Below, one piece after another: positions 38,581-48,883 of a stretch of DNA of 64,000 bases. Each line of letters begins with the position of its first letter. The stretch's first letter is position 1. Position numbers and translations under genes: made by a program. The notes beneath the pieces were generated by a model, which was not told where the DNA came from, did no database searches, and saw only the letters and a program-made list of their open reading frames with translations. This stretch comes from Lachnospiraceae bacterium (lineage in GTDB: Bacteria; Bacillota; Clostridia; Lachnospirales; Lachnospiraceae), in NCBI GenBank assembly GCA_024691305.1, contig JAILNS010000036.1, positions 124,001 to 188,000 of the forward strand. The letters are read 5' to 3'.

Positions 38581-39643
38581 TATCGGACTTGAATTTCTTC
38601 ATGATCTCCCGCACTTTTTCTCTTACAACGGGTGCCGATGCCACTACGAGTATGATAACCACTACGGCCTTATAAGCCGGCAGTGCCGAGGAGTTTACAT
38701 TAAATTTGTAAAGAGTGGTGGTCAAAGCCTGTATAACATATGCGCCGAGTATGGAAGCCCACATGTTGAACTTACCGCCGCCAAGAGCATTACCGCCAAG
38801 GGCTACAGCCAGGATGGCATCCATCTCTATATCTTTGGCGATGACGGAATAATTGATCGTTGATAGTCTGCTTGTCTTGATAAGACCGCAAACAGCCACA
38901 CAAAGGCCAAGTATAACAAACGCCAGTATCTTAATGACTACAGGATTTAATCCGTTTAATTTCGCAGCCCTTTCATTGATGCCCACAGCCTGGGTATAAA
39001 GCCCAAGCGTGGTAAATTTAAGGACAAGAAAGATTATCAGGACACATATCGCCGCAATAAAGAACGGCACCGGGATCGGTATTCCGGGAATGATCCCTCC
39101 GAAATAAGTAAACCTCACATCATTCACAATAGGTAATTCATTATTATTTATCCATGCTGCGATCGAACGGCCTGCAGTATACAGGATCAATGTGGCTACC
39201 ATGGGTTGTATCTTAAAGATAGCAACCAAAACACCGTTAAATGCTCCGAACAAAGCCGCAACTACGCAGGCAGCCAGAAAAGCTACTATGATCGGTGCCT
39301 GTAACTCTTCAGATCTTGAATTCGATCCGCAAAGAATCCTTAGTATCACGGATCCGGCTATAGCTATCGCTGCCCCTACCGATATATCCTGACCTCCGCT
39401 GGCGGATGTTACCAGGGTCATACCTATAGCCAGTATCGCAAGTTCCGATCCGTAATCCAGAATAGTTATCAGGTATCCGCTAAGAAGCGGATCGCCGGCA
39501 CTGTTATATCCAAGTGTGACCTTAAAAAACGAAGGATCTGCGATCAGGTTAAAAAGAAAGATGATCATAAGTGCCGCTACGGGAATAAACATCTGGTTTC
39601 TGAAAATATTGGATACACCAATCTTAGATTTAATCCTTTCCAT
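38558..39643 (-). CDS. Sugar ABC transporter permease (YtfT family)
   Basis: AIGMTLVTSASGGQDISVGAAIAIAG; overlaps neighbouring permease. Confidence 0.92.
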   Translation of the reverse strand: MERIKSKIGVSNIFRNQMFIPVAALMIIFLFNLIADPSFFKVTLGYNSAGDPLLSGYLITILDYGSELAILAIGMTLVTSASGGQDISVGAAIAIAGSVILRILCGSNSRSEELQAPIIVAFLAACVVAALFGAFNGVLVAIFKIQPMVATLILYTAGRSIAAWINNNELPIVNDVRFTYFGGIIPGIPIPVPFFIAAICVLIIFLVLKFTTLGLYTQAVGINERAAKLNGLNPVVIKILAFVILGLCVAVCGLIKTSRLSTINYSVIAKDIEMDAILAVALGGNALGGGKFNMWASILGAYVIQALTTTLYKFNVNSSALPAYKAVVVIILVVASAPVVREKVREIMKKFKSDNAVKEVA

Positions 39644-41157
39644 TATTTATCACCTCCCGCTATCGTGCTCATTATCTTGGTCTGATTGAGATCATCTCCT
39701 GACAATTCTCCGACCTTATTAAGATCCCTCATGACGATCAGTCTTGAACAGGTTCTGAGCATTTCGTCCGTCTCGGATGATATGAATGTAACACTCATTC
39801 CTTCACTTGCAAGTTTTAAAACAAGTTTCTGAATATCCACCTTGGTACCTATATCGATACCTCTGGTAGGCTCATCAAGTATAAGATACTCAGGGTGCGT
39901 AAGGAGCCACCGAGCAAGTATTACCTTCTGCTGGTTTCCACCCGACAGTGATTTGATCGGAGTGTCTTCACTTGCCGTCTTAACTGACAGCATCTTGATA
40001 TATTCGAGCGCCAGTTTATATTGTTCGCTCTTTTTATAAGGCTTAAAGAAACCCTTGAGGACCTGCGAGGCCAAAAGTATATTCTCGCGAACACTCAGGT
40101 CCCCGATGATACCGTCAACCTTTCTGTCCTCGGGAAGATATCCGATACCGTTCTTCATGGCATCTATGGGAGCTTTGATCTTAACCTCCCTGCCACCGAC
40201 TTTAACCTTACCGCCAAGCACCTTGTCGGCACCGAATATAGCTCTTACGCATTCGCTTCGTCCGGACCCCAAAAGTCCCGTAAAGCCGTTAACTTCGCCC
40301 TTATTAATATAAAAATCAAACGGTTTTATACCTGTATTTGAGTAAAGACCGCTAACCTCTACTACCGGAACTTCGTCCTTAACTGCCTTACTCTCTGATG
40401 AACTGTCTTTTATTTCCGACAGATCATCCATTTCCTTACCGAGCATCTTGCTGACAAGTTCAAGTCTCGGAAGATTTTCTATTTCATATTCTCCGACAAG
40501 CTGCCCATCTCTTAATACGGTTATCTTATCGCATACTTCATATACCTGGTCCAGGAAATGAGTCACAAAGATGATACCTACTCCCTTGGCCTTTAAGTCG
40601 CGCATCAGCTTAAACAGTTTGGCAACTTCGTTATCATCAAGACTGGAAGTCGGCTCGTCGAGTATAAGAACCTTACATTCCATGTCTACCGCTCTGGCAA
40701 TGGCGATCATCTGCTGTACCGCTATCGAGCAGTTTGAAAGCTGCATGGTTGCAGTAGCGGGTATGTCAAGAGACTTAAGGATATCGGTAGTAGCCTTATT
40801 CATCTGTGACCAATTAAGAGTTGCCCCTTTGCCACGTCCTATGAACATATTCTCCGCAACCGAAAGATTCGGGCACAGAGTTATCTCCTGATACACGGTA
40901 CTTATACCTAAGTTTTGTGCATCCTGAGGTGAACGGATACTTATCTCCCCATCATGTCCTTTTAAATATATGCTGCCCCCGTCTTTTGCGTAAACGCCGG
41001 TCAACACCTTGATAAGTGTGGATTTACCGGCTCCGTTTTCGCCCATCAGCGCATGGATCTCTCCTTCACATAATGTAAAGTCTACATTCTGAAGTGCTCT
41101 TACGCCGGGAAAGACTTTATCAATACCTTTCATTTCCAGTACAGCTTTATCTTTCAC
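39643..41157 (-). CDS. Sugar ABC transporter ATP-binding protein, two ATPase domains (YtfR-like)
   Basis: ALMGENGAGKSTLIKVLTG and SGGNQQKVILARWLLTHPEYLILDEPTRGIDIG. Confidence 0.95.
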   Translation of the reverse strand: MKDKAVLEMKGIDKVFPGVRALQNVDFTLCEGEIHALMGENGAGKSTLIKVLTGVYAKDGGSIYLKGHDGEISIRSPQDAQNLGISTVYQEITLCPNLSVAENMFIGRGKGATLNWSQMNKATTDILKSLDIPATATMQLSNCSIAVQQMIAIARAVDMECKVLILDEPTSSLDDNEVAKLFKLMRDLKAKGVGIIFVTHFLDQVYEVCDKITVLRDGQLVGEYEIENLPRLELVSKMLGKEMDDLSEIKDSSSESKAVKDEVPVVEVSGLYSNTGIKPFDFYINKGEVNGFTGLLGSGRSECVRAIFGADKVLGGKVKVGGREVKIKAPIDAMKNGIGYLPEDRKVDGIIGDLSVRENILLASQVLKGFFKPYKKSEQYKLALEYIKMLSVKTASEDTPIKSLSGGNQQKVILARWLLTHPEYLILDEPTRGIDIGTKVDIQKLVLKLASEGMSVTFISSETDEMLRTCSRLIVMRDLNKVGELSGDDLNQTKIMSTIAGGDK

Positions 41158-41188
41158 CTGTGATACCTCCGGTTTTTTGCTTCATAAA

Positions 41189-41222
41189 GGGCGCGGTAAG
41201 CGCTATATACGCTTCCGCGCCC
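41189..41222 (-). other. Strong intergenic mRNA stem-loop between SBP and ATPase genes
   Basis: GGGCGCGGtAAGCG-CTATATA-CGCTTCCGCGCCC; not followed by a T-tract on the minus strand. Confidence 0.7.
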
Positions 41223-41247
41223 GGTTCACATGTATTACTTTAAATCA

Positions 41248-42240
41248 TTAGATTCCGTATGTATTTACATCATCTTCTGTGATAGTTGTTGCATCGAAGC
41301 CCTTCTCTGTCATGATAATAGTCTTTTCAGAGATTGTCTCGCCTGCTTCAAGCTTTTTGATGATCTCATCGATATAAGATGACTGGAAAGGATTGCACTG
41401 TCCATCATAGTTCCAGTTCTTGTTGAGCAGTTCCTGAAGTGCCCACTTGTTGCAGTCAAAGCCCATGATTATAACGTCGCCGTCAACACCGTGAGAAATA
41501 TTTGCTGCGTCAAGAGCTGCTACAGCGCCCTTAGCCATATCGTCGTTCTCAGCGTAGATTACATTAAACTCTGCACCTGCATCGATCTGTGACTGAACGA
41601 TCTGCTGTGCTGTCTCTGCATTCCACTCTGCTGTCTGCTGTGTAACTATGTTCCAGTTAGATTCAGCTGCTACCTTGGTATCAAGTGCGCCGGTACGTCC
41701 CTGCTGAGCTGCAGAACCCATAACACCCTGGATATGGATTATGTTGTACTCGGAAAGATTCTGGCTTGCAAGCCAGTCAACAGCTGTCTGACCTTCCTGT
41801 GCCATATCGGATACGATACTTGCTACATAAAGATCTTCACTTGCATCGATGGTACGGTCAAAAAGGATAACCTTGATGCCTGCATCCTGTGCATCTTTAA
41901 GAACTGAATCCCAGCCTGATGTATCTGCTGCTGAAAGAAGAAGATAATCAACTCCGTCCTGGATGAACTTCTGAGCTGCTGCTATCTGCTCATCGTTCTT
42001 AAGTGAATAAGCAAATGATGCTTCATAGCCGTTTGCTTCAGTAAATGTAGCTTTCAGATCCTTATCGTTAGCTGTACGATAACCTGACTCATTAGGGTCA
42101 TTGTTGATGATACCAACCTTGATAAGTCCGGATCCTGATGATGAAGCTGCACCTGAATCAGATGAAGCAGCGCCACCGCAGGCTGTAAGACCTACAACCA
42201 TTGCTGCAGCCATAAGAACGGCCAAAATTCTCTTTTTCAT
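41248..42240 (-). CDS. Sugar ABC transporter substrate-binding lipoprotein (YtfQ-like), start MKKRILAV
   Basis: AGGAGG SD before ATG at 42240; lipobox MVVGLTACGG; IKVGIINNDPNESGYRTANDKD. Confidence 0.93.
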   Translation of the reverse strand: MKKRILAVLMAAAMVVGLTACGGAASSDSGAASSSGSGLIKVGIINNDPNESGYRTANDKDLKATFTEANGYEASFAYSLKNDEQIAAAQKFIQDGVDYLLLSAADTSGWDSVLKDAQDAGIKVILFDRTIDASEDLYVASIVSDMAQEGQTAVDWLASQNLSEYNIIHIQGVMGSAAQQGRTGALDTKVAAESNWNIVTQQTAEWNAETAQQIVQSQIDAGAEFNVIYAENDDMAKGAVAALDAANISHGVDGDVIIMGFDCNKWALQELLNKNWNYDGQCNPFQSSYIDEIIKKLEAGETISEKTIIMTEKGFDATTITEDDVNTYGI

Positions 42241-42297
42241 AGAATAACCTCCTACATTTAAACGTCTACCCAAAGGACCATTCCTTTGATGATCTCA

Positions 42298-42303
42298 TTA
42301 TAT
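42298..42303 (-). promoter_or_regulatory. Candidate -10 (TATAAT) of the sugar ABC operon
   Basis: Minus strand CATATAATG about 58 nt upstream of the start codon. Confidence 0.45.
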
Positions 42304-42344
42304 GAAGATCAAAAAAAGAGATAAATGGAGTTTTGTTTCTGTTC

Positions 42345-42404
42345 GGTTAATGTTTTTACGAGAAGGTTAAATAAAATAAATTAAGTTTAGTTTTTTTACG
42401 ATTT
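42345..42404. promoter_or_regulatory. Three tandem 20-bp imperfect repeats upstream of the sugar ABC operon, candidate AraC-type operator
   Basis: GGTTAATGTTTTTACGAGAA / GGTTAAATAAAATAAATTAA / GTTTAGTTTTTTTACGATTT; lies between the HK gene and the SBP gene. Confidence 0.5.
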
Positions 42405-42443
42405 GAGTTTGATTTTCTTCGATCTGTATAAATTTCCCTGTGA

Positions 42444-43910
42444 TCATCCCAAACTTTCCATGGATTCCGGTATGTTGTTAGGCAATTTGATCCTGACAGT
42501 TGTTCCCTCTCCGTAGGTACTGTCCACTTCTATACCGTATTCATCTCCGGCTCTAAGGCGAATCCTCTCATTGACATTATACAGTCCGAATATATCCTTG
42601 CTGTCCGGCTCCGGATCGGATATCCTGTCGCGTATCTGTTTAAGTCTTTCTTTGGTCATACCTATACCATCATCGGTTACGGTTATATAGAAATGATCTT
42701 CGTGCTTTTCTCCCGTAACTCTTATATGACCCATCCCGCGTTTATTCTTAATCCCGTGATACAGGGCATTTTCCACGAGCGGCTGTATGGTGATCTTGGG
42801 AATCGTATACCCGTAAAGTCCCCTCGGAACATCTATCTCATATGATAATATGTCCTGATACCTTACCTGCTGGATCTCAAGATAACTCCTCGCATGTTCG
42901 AGTTCTTCACCTATGGATATATTATCTTTTCCCTGGTTAAGTGAGGTCCTGAAAAACTTGGAAAGTGAACCGACCATACTTATAACCCTGTCCTGGTCTC
43001 CGGTTTCCGCAAGCCATACTATGGTATCAAGCGTATTATACAAAAAATGCGGATTGATCTGCGCCTGAAGAAGTTCAAGTTCAGCGTGTCTCAACCTGAT
43101 CTGCTCTACTGTAACCTGGTCAAGAAGATTCTCGATCTTATCTATCATGATGTTTAAGGATTCCCCTAGAGTCTTGACCTCATCTTCATATTCTATATGA
43201 GTACGGACACTTAAGTCTCCGGCCGCTACCTGCCTGGTGACATCCATGATCTCATATATGGGACGCGTTATCGATCTTGGAATATGTATGGAAAAAAAGA
43301 TACTGAACACTATGAGCACAAATGCCCCAATGAGCGTTATGATGATTATCATCAGAGAATTGTGTTCAAGCTGGTCTCTTGCATGCTGAATATCACGTAT
43401 CTCGCTGTAAATATATTCATTCAGGGTCTCACTCAACAATCCCGTAACTATCTGGACGTCGTTTTCCCAGATGACCATATTTTCTTCATATCTGTTTCCG
43501 GTAGAGAGATTTAATTCAATCCTCTCTATATACTTACGGAGATTTACCAGGTACTGTTTGGCACTCTTAAGAAGGGTCTCATCAGACTCGTCTTCTGTCA
43601 GCTCATACAGTCTGTCAACGATACCGTTAGCACTGTCAAGGAGTTCATAAACATCCGACTCTTCTATTGATTTGTTCTCTACGACAAGAAGATAAGTCTC
43701 ATAATCAAAGTCCTCTTTAAAATCCAGTGAAAACTCTCCCGCAACAACAGCGGATTCGATCATGTCCTTATATCTGACATTGCTTATCCAGAGATTTAAA
43801 AGACATATTATAACAAGCACTATCATGGGGATCAGGATAGTGAGATACGAGAATCTGATCTTATCGGTCAGACTTAGGTTTCTGTATATCTTTTTGACTT
43901 TGTCTATCAT
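42444..43910 (-). CDS. YesM/LytS-type sensor histidine kinase with HAMP domain
   Basis: ELELLQAQINPHFLYNTLDTIVWLAE; HAMP region; IQPLVENALYHGIKNK. Confidence 0.94.
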   Translation of the reverse strand: MIDKVKKIYRNLSLTDKIRFSYLTILIPMIVLVIICLLNLWISNVRYKDMIESAVVAGEFSLDFKEDFDYETYLLVVENKSIEESDVYELLDSANGIVDRLYELTEDESDETLLKSAKQYLVNLRKYIERIELNLSTGNRYEENMVIWENDVQIVTGLLSETLNEYIYSEIRDIQHARDQLEHNSLMIIIITLIGAFVLIVFSIFFSIHIPRSITRPIYEIMDVTRQVAAGDLSVRTHIEYEDEVKTLGESLNIMIDKIENLLDQVTVEQIRLRHAELELLQAQINPHFLYNTLDTIVWLAETGDQDRVISMVGSLSKFFRTSLNQGKDNISIGEELEHARSYLEIQQVRYQDILSYEIDVPRGLYGYTIPKITIQPLVENALYHGIKNKRGMGHIRVTGEKHEDHFYITVTDDGIGMTKERLKQIRDRISDPEPDSKDIFGLYNVNERIRLRAGDEYGIEVDSTYGEGTTVRIKLPNNIPESMESLG

Positions 43911-45523
43911 TTGCCTTCCCTGTACTGCGTGGGAGTCAACCCGGTTATCTTCTTAAACATATATGAAAAATAATGCGGATCCTTATACCCTGTATCGATC
44001 GCGATCTCCGAGCTCTTCTTTGATGTACACTTAAGTTCTTCCTTTGCTTTGCCTATCCTGTACTCGATAAGGTACTTGCTGAAAGTTTCTCCGGTTTCCT
44101 GTGAGAAAATGGTACTTAAATGGTTAGGACTAAAACGGACATACTCTGCAAGTGTATTTAATGAAAGTTCCTCGTCCATATAATGCTCTTCTATATAGCC
44201 TATTACCTTGTCGACCACATCCTTGTATCTGCTCTTTGAAATACTGTCACGCAGTTCTATGGACTTGCTTATAACTTCCCTGCAGTATGACTTAAGTGCT
44301 TCGACATCAAGCAGGGTTCCTTGTGAAACATCGGGTGAAGGGATATCATCTTTTTCATATCCAAGTCCCATGCAAAAATCCACAGCGGTAAAATAAAGAT
44401 CCATGGCAACATACTGGCGAAACATAGATGAACGCAGAGCATCTATGCCTGTATTGTTTAACAGCTCTTCTATAAAATAATCTTTTTCACTGATATCGCC
44501 CGTCTTAAGAAAATCGATAAGCCTTGCTCTGTCAAGGTTTTTGACATCCGCAGAACTGATAACGTCGTCATCATCCAGTTCCTGTTCACCGTAAATGAGC
44601 AGACTGTTATCCTGCCAGTATACGACTCTGTTTGATGTGTCAAAATATCTGTGTGCAAAAGCCGCTCCTGCCGCTTCATAACTTCTGTTAAGTTCACTAA
44701 GCCTTTCAACTATGCATCCGACACCGGCATAATATCTCACGTCCTTAAACGTAGAAACGATCTCAATAAATTCATCAGTGCACTTTTCTATTGTTTCTTT
44801 TAATTCTTTTTCGTTATCTCCGCCAAAGAGAATAGCCTGTCCATCCACATCCCGGTTGAACAAAATAAAACTGTCCGTACTTTTTGAAGACCATTCATGA
44901 AGGCTTTGGTATAATTCACTTCCTGCTTCTTCACGTACATCCGAAAGATCACTCTGTATATAAGTGGTAACCAGCAAAATACAGTAAACACTGGCACGCA
45001 GATCAAGCCCCAGGGCTTCGGATCTTTCGATTATCTCGGATACCGCTACATTGCCTCCCACGAGTTCATTAAAGAAGTCCTTACGTTCCTTAAGAATGTC
45101 TTCTTCCATGTCGCTTTGATATTTAATGGCATTTTCCCGGTCACTCTTTTTTTGTTCGAGGTCATCTTTTAACCCATTCAGTTCGGCAATAAGTTCCTGT
45201 GCACTGACAGGCTTGGTCAGATACTTGGCCACTCCTAAAGATATAGCTTCTTTCGCATAACTGAATTCCTCATACCCGGACAGTATTATTATCTCGGTAT
45301 AAGGAAGTTCCTTTTTGACCAGTCTTGTCAGTTCCAAGCCATCCATGAAAGGCATCTTGATATCGGTTATAACGATATCGGGTTCGCTTTTTCTGATAAG
45401 AGGAAGAGCCATTTCTCCATCCGGTGCCTCTCCGCAAAACTCAAAGCCGTGAGACTCCCAATCTATCTTTTTAATGCCTTCTCTTACAACATATTCATCT
45501 TCTACAAGAAATATCCTAAGCAT
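43907..45523 (-). CDS. YesN-type response regulator with C-terminal AraC DNA-binding domain
   Basis: Receiver MLRIFLVEDEYVVREGIKKIDW...DIVITDIKMPFMDGLEL; AraC helix-turn-helix SELSLNTLAEYVRFSPNHLSTIF...IAIDTGYKDPHYFSYMFKKITGLTPTQYRE. Confidence 0.95.
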   Translation of the reverse strand: MLRIFLVEDEYVVREGIKKIDWESHGFEFCGEAPDGEMALPLIRKSEPDIVITDIKMPFMDGLELTRLVKKELPYTEIIILSGYEEFSYAKEAISLGVAKYLTKPVSAQELIAELNGLKDDLEQKKSDRENAIKYQSDMEEDILKERKDFFNELVGGNVAVSEIIERSEALGLDLRASVYCILLVTTYIQSDLSDVREEAGSELYQSLHEWSSKSTDSFILFNRDVDGQAILFGGDNEKELKETIEKCTDEFIEIVSTFKDVRYYAGVGCIVERLSELNRSYEAAGAAFAHRYFDTSNRVVYWQDNSLLIYGEQELDDDDVISSADVKNLDRARLIDFLKTGDISEKDYFIEELLNNTGIDALRSSMFRQYVAMDLYFTAVDFCMGLGYEKDDIPSPDVSQGTLLDVEALKSYCREVISKSIELRDSISKSRYKDVVDKVIGYIEEHYMDEELSLNTLAEYVRFSPNHLSTIFSQETGETFSKYLIEYRIGKAKEELKCTSKKSSEIAIDTGYKDPHYFSYMFKKITGLTPTQYREGK

Positions 45524-45526
45524 AAA

Positions 45527-46561
45527 TTACCTCAAAAAACAATCCGGAATCCCGGTTTTAAACTCCCGTAAACTTATATTCGGCCATTCCTTAAGTTCCG
45601 GAAAGACAACCCTGTAAGCGTGCAACAGCTGATGATCTTTACCGGGGCCCGTATACTTCCTGCCGTATTTGGGATCTCCCGCTATCGGATGATCAAGTGC
45701 AGCCAGTTGTGCTCTTATCTGATGTGACTTGCCGGTATACAGTTTCACTTCAAGCAGCATATAAGGATCGGCATAATGCGAGCCAGTTACTGTATCAAGC
45801 AGTTTAAATGCCGTATGGATCTTATTTACCTTATCCGCTTTATCTATATCCTCAGGTCTGTCAGTATATACCTTAACGGTATTAACGGAAGCATCTTTTA
45901 CCAGATACCCGTATATATCCGTATATGTTTCCTCCGTAACCGGAAGTTTCTCATCGGGGCTTCCCGATGCAAGACACAGATAATATTTATCAAGATCCCT
46001 GGAACGCAAAAGTTCGCTCAGACTCTGCAATGCCTTAAGTGATTTTCCTCCAAGCATAAGTCCCGATGTGTTTCGGTCAAGCCTGTTTGCAAAAGCGGGC
46101 CTGAAGGTTCTAAGCTCATCTTCGGTGATCTTCCAGGTATTGAGCATATAACCGGCGAGCCATTCATTCACCGACAGAGTTCCTTTTTCGGATTTTTGAG
46201 ATAATATCCCGGCAGGCTTATCTATAAATATAAAGTCTTCATCCTCATAAACGATCTTAATATCATCAAACTTCTCATATGCGGACCGGTATTCCTTTAT
46301 TCCCGCGGGATCGTTTTTTTCAGTCCCATCCTGCCTGTTTGGGTCAGACATTTTAGCATATGTCTCCTCGGAAAAGAACATGCGGATCTCATCCCCTTCC
46401 GCAAGTTTATAACTTCCTTCGGTCTTTTTTCCGTTTACGGTGATATTCTTTTTTCTGAGCATCTTGCATATAAATGAAAGGCCGGCGCCCGGCATTGTTT
46501 TTTCAAGAAATTTATCCAGTCGCCGTCCGGCATCCATATGAGATATTATGATCTGTTGCAT
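45527..46561 (-). CDS. RluC/RluD-family pseudouridine synthase with S4 domain
   Basis: S4 N-terminus GRRLDKFLEKTMPGAG; RLDRNTSGLMLGGKSLKAL; KSHQIRAQLAALDHPIAGDPKYG. Confidence 0.93.
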   Translation of the reverse strand: MQQIIISHMDAGRRLDKFLEKTMPGAGLSFICKMLRKKNITVNGKKTEGSYKLAEGDEIRMFFSEETYAKMSDPNRQDGTEKNDPAGIKEYRSAYEKFDDIKIVYEDEDFIFIDKPAGILSQKSEKGTLSVNEWLAGYMLNTWKITEDELRTFRPAFANRLDRNTSGLMLGGKSLKALQSLSELLRSRDLDKYYLCLASGSPDEKLPVTEETYTDIYGYLVKDASVNTVKVYTDRPEDIDKADKVNKIHTAFKLLDTVTGSHYADPYMLLEVKLYTGKSHQIRAQLAALDHPIAGDPKYGRKYTGPGKDHQLLHAYRVVFPELKEWPNISLREFKTGIPDCFLR

Positions 46562-46565
46562 TGTC

Positions 46566-47174
46566 CTATAAAGATATCGCTTTTAATGTTTCCATCATAC
46601 CGTCAGCAGATGGACCGCTGTCCGTATCAAGTTCCGATAATTTATTTAAACGTTCCGTATATTTGACCGGATCGGAATATATCTTAACCGTTATATTCTT
46701 ATAGCCGTCGGCCTTTAAATGTTCATCTATATGCTTCTCGCATTCTCGCATTGTATCCGCACCTGCATTCTCAAGTAACCCGGTAACCATGCTGCCGCAT
46801 ACCGTTATATGCGAAACCGGATAGTTTGTTTTATACGAAGTCATATACAGATCATATGCCTGAAGAATCTTCTTTCCCACAGTCTCATCCTGTATATCAT
46901 CCCATCCGCCTGTATACGCCGAGATTATGGTATCGTGAGCACTCGGGCTGCATCCTTTTGCCCGCATAAACATTATCGTATTCACAAGGCTCTTGGATGC
47001 GGGAAGACACCCAAGTACCGCAACTATGGTAAGCAGATTGTTCCGGCTTCCCGTAGTTATATATCCTGCAGCAAAGACTGCGGCACACAGTGCAAAAAAG
47101 ACCACAGTACGTATCACGGTCATCTTCTTTCGGGCTGCTATATATCCGTATTCACCTTTATTTATTCTATGCAT
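46566..47174 (-). CDS. Small membrane protein of unknown function
   Basis: Two N-terminal TM segments, collinear with neighbours. Confidence 0.65.
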   Translation of the reverse strand: MHRINKGEYGYIAARKKMTVIRTVVFFALCAAVFAAGYITTGSRNNLLTIVAVLGCLPASKSLVNTIMFMRAKGCSPSAHDTIISAYTGGWDDIQDETVGKKILQAYDLYMTSYKTNYPVSHITVCGSMVTGLLENAGADTMRECEKHIDEHLKADGYKNITVKIYSDPVKYTERLNKLSELDTDSGPSADGMMETLKAISL

Positions 47175-47835
47175 AAATCAGTTCGTCGTATCCTTTTATA
47201 TAATGATCTGCCCTGGCACGCTTTATATCATCGCAATCTTTAGTCGCCGTATCATAAACCGCACATACCTTCATTCCGGCATTATGCCCTGCTTCTATAC
47301 CTGCTATCACATCTTCAAAGACCAGGCATTTATCGCATGGGACACTGAGCATTTTTGCTGCTGTCAGATATATTTCCGGATCGGGTTTTCCGTTATGTAT
47401 CTCATCGCCGGTCAGTATTACCGACATGTATTCGTCGATATGAAGTCTTGGGATCAGCTTCTCTACAAGATGCCTTGAATTACTCGTCGCAACTCCCAGT
47501 TTGATCCCCCGTTCTTTTAGTTTTAGGATATATTCTTCGGCATATGGTTTATAAACTATCTCGTTGGCATACTTATACTCTGCCATACGGTTCCATTCAG
47601 CACAGATATCTTCAACTTCCATCGGGATATCATAGGTTTCCCTGGTATATTCCGCAACCTGTACAAAACTCAACCCTTCCAGTGCTTTCTGATATGCATA
47701 AAGATCGGGATCTTTAACATATCTTCCCAGGAATTCCCTATCTATATCATGCCATATATGAAGTGAATCTATGATGGTTCCGTCCATATCAAATATGACG
47801 GCTTTAATTCCGTTTAATATATCGGTATTCTCCAT
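47167..47835 (-). CDS. HAD-superfamily phosphatase, beta-phosphoglucomutase-like (start MENTDILNG; the longer ORF overlaps queA)
   Basis: AVIFDMDGTIIDSLHIW; LGVATSNSRHLVEKLI; KPDPEIYLTAAKMLSVPCDKCLVFEDVIAGIEAG. Confidence 0.9.
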   Translation of the reverse strand: MENTDILNGIKAVIFDMDGTIIDSLHIWHDIDREFLGRYVKDPDLYAYQKALEGLSFVQVAEYTRETYDIPMEVEDICAEWNRMAEYKYANEIVYKPYAEEYILKLKERGIKLGVATSNSRHLVEKLIPRLHIDEYMSVILTGDEIHNGKPDPEIYLTAAKMLSVPCDKCLVFEDVIAGIEAGHNAGMKVCAVYDTATKDCDDIKRARADHYIKGYDELIYA

Positions 47836-47857
47836 AACCTTATCCGATAACACCTTA

Positions 47858-48883
47858 TCAGCAGATAAACATCGCATCTCCGAAAGAGAAAAAGCGATAC
47901 TTAAGTTCAACAGCTTCCTTATATGCATCCAGCACATGCTCTCTTCCCGCAAGGGCACTTACAAGCATAATGAGAGTCGATTCGGGAAGATGGAAATTGG
48001 TGATAAGGCAGTCAAGTACTTTAAATCTATATCCGGGATATATAAATATATCAGTATCTCCGCTTCCGGGAATAACGATCCCGTTTTCATCAGAAGCCGA
48101 TTCAACTGTTCTTGTGGATGTCGTCCCTACACAGATAATACGGCCTCCGGCAGCTTTAACTCTGTTTATCTTATCTGCTGTCTCATTAGTTACCTCATAC
48201 CACTCCGAATGCATCTTATGATCTAATATATCATCTTCCTTGACCGGTCTGAAAGTACCAAGTCCGACATGAAGAGTGACATATGCGATCTCGACTCCCA
48301 TTGCAGCTATCTCTTCCAAAAGTTCTTTAGTAAAATGAAGACCGGCCGTAGGTGCGGCTGCCGATCCTTCAAAACGTGCATATACCGTCTGATACCTGGA
48401 AGGATCCGCAAGTTTATGTGTAATATACGGTGGGAGCGGCATTTCACCGAGTCGGTCCAGAACTTCTTCAAACACCCCTTCATATGTGAATGTGATTATA
48501 CGGTTGCCATCATCCTTTTGATCTGTGATCTCTCCCATAAGGCATCCGTCACCAAAACTCACCTTCGCTCCTTTACGAAGTTTTTTTCCCGGACGTACAA
48601 GACATTCCCAGTCATCGGCAGATAACCTTTTTAACAAAAGAACCTCTATCGCAGCTCCCGTGTCGGCCTTTACCCCCAGAAGTCTTGCGGGAATGACCTT
48701 AGTATTATTAAGGACCAGACAATCACCTTTTTGCAGATATTTCTTTATATCCTTAAAATGCTCATGCTTAGTACTTCCACTCATCTTATCAAGTACCAGA
48801 AGCCTGGATGCGGTCCTGTCTTCAAGCGGATCCTGCGCGATGAGTTCTTCGGGAAGATCAAAATAAAAGTCGGATTTTTTCAT
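47858..48883 (-). CDS. queA: S-adenosylmethionine:tRNA ribosyltransferase-isomerase
   Basis: [50 protein letters not shown]. Confidence 0.96.
   Translation of the reverse strand: MKKSDFYFDLPEELIAQDPLEDRTASRLLVLDKMSGSTKHEHFKDIKKYLQKGDCLVLNNTKVIPARLLGVKADTGAAIEVLLLKRLSADDWECLVRPGKKLRKGAKVSFGDGCLMGEITDQKDDGNRIITFTYEGVFEEVLDRLGEMPLPPYITHKLADPSRYQTVYARFEGSAAAPTAGLHFTKELLEEIAAMGVEIAYVTLHVGLGTFRPVKEDDILDHKMHSEWYEVTNETADKINRVKAAGGRIICVGTTSTRTVESASDENGIVIPGSGDTDIFIYPGYRFKVLDCLITNFHLPESTLIMLVSALAGREHVLDAYKEAVELKYRFFSFGDAMFIC

Noticed and set aside
47836-47958. N-terminal extension of the HAD phosphatase ORF
   Set aside because: Overlaps the end of queA and precedes the conserved MENTDILNGIKAVIFDMDG start.
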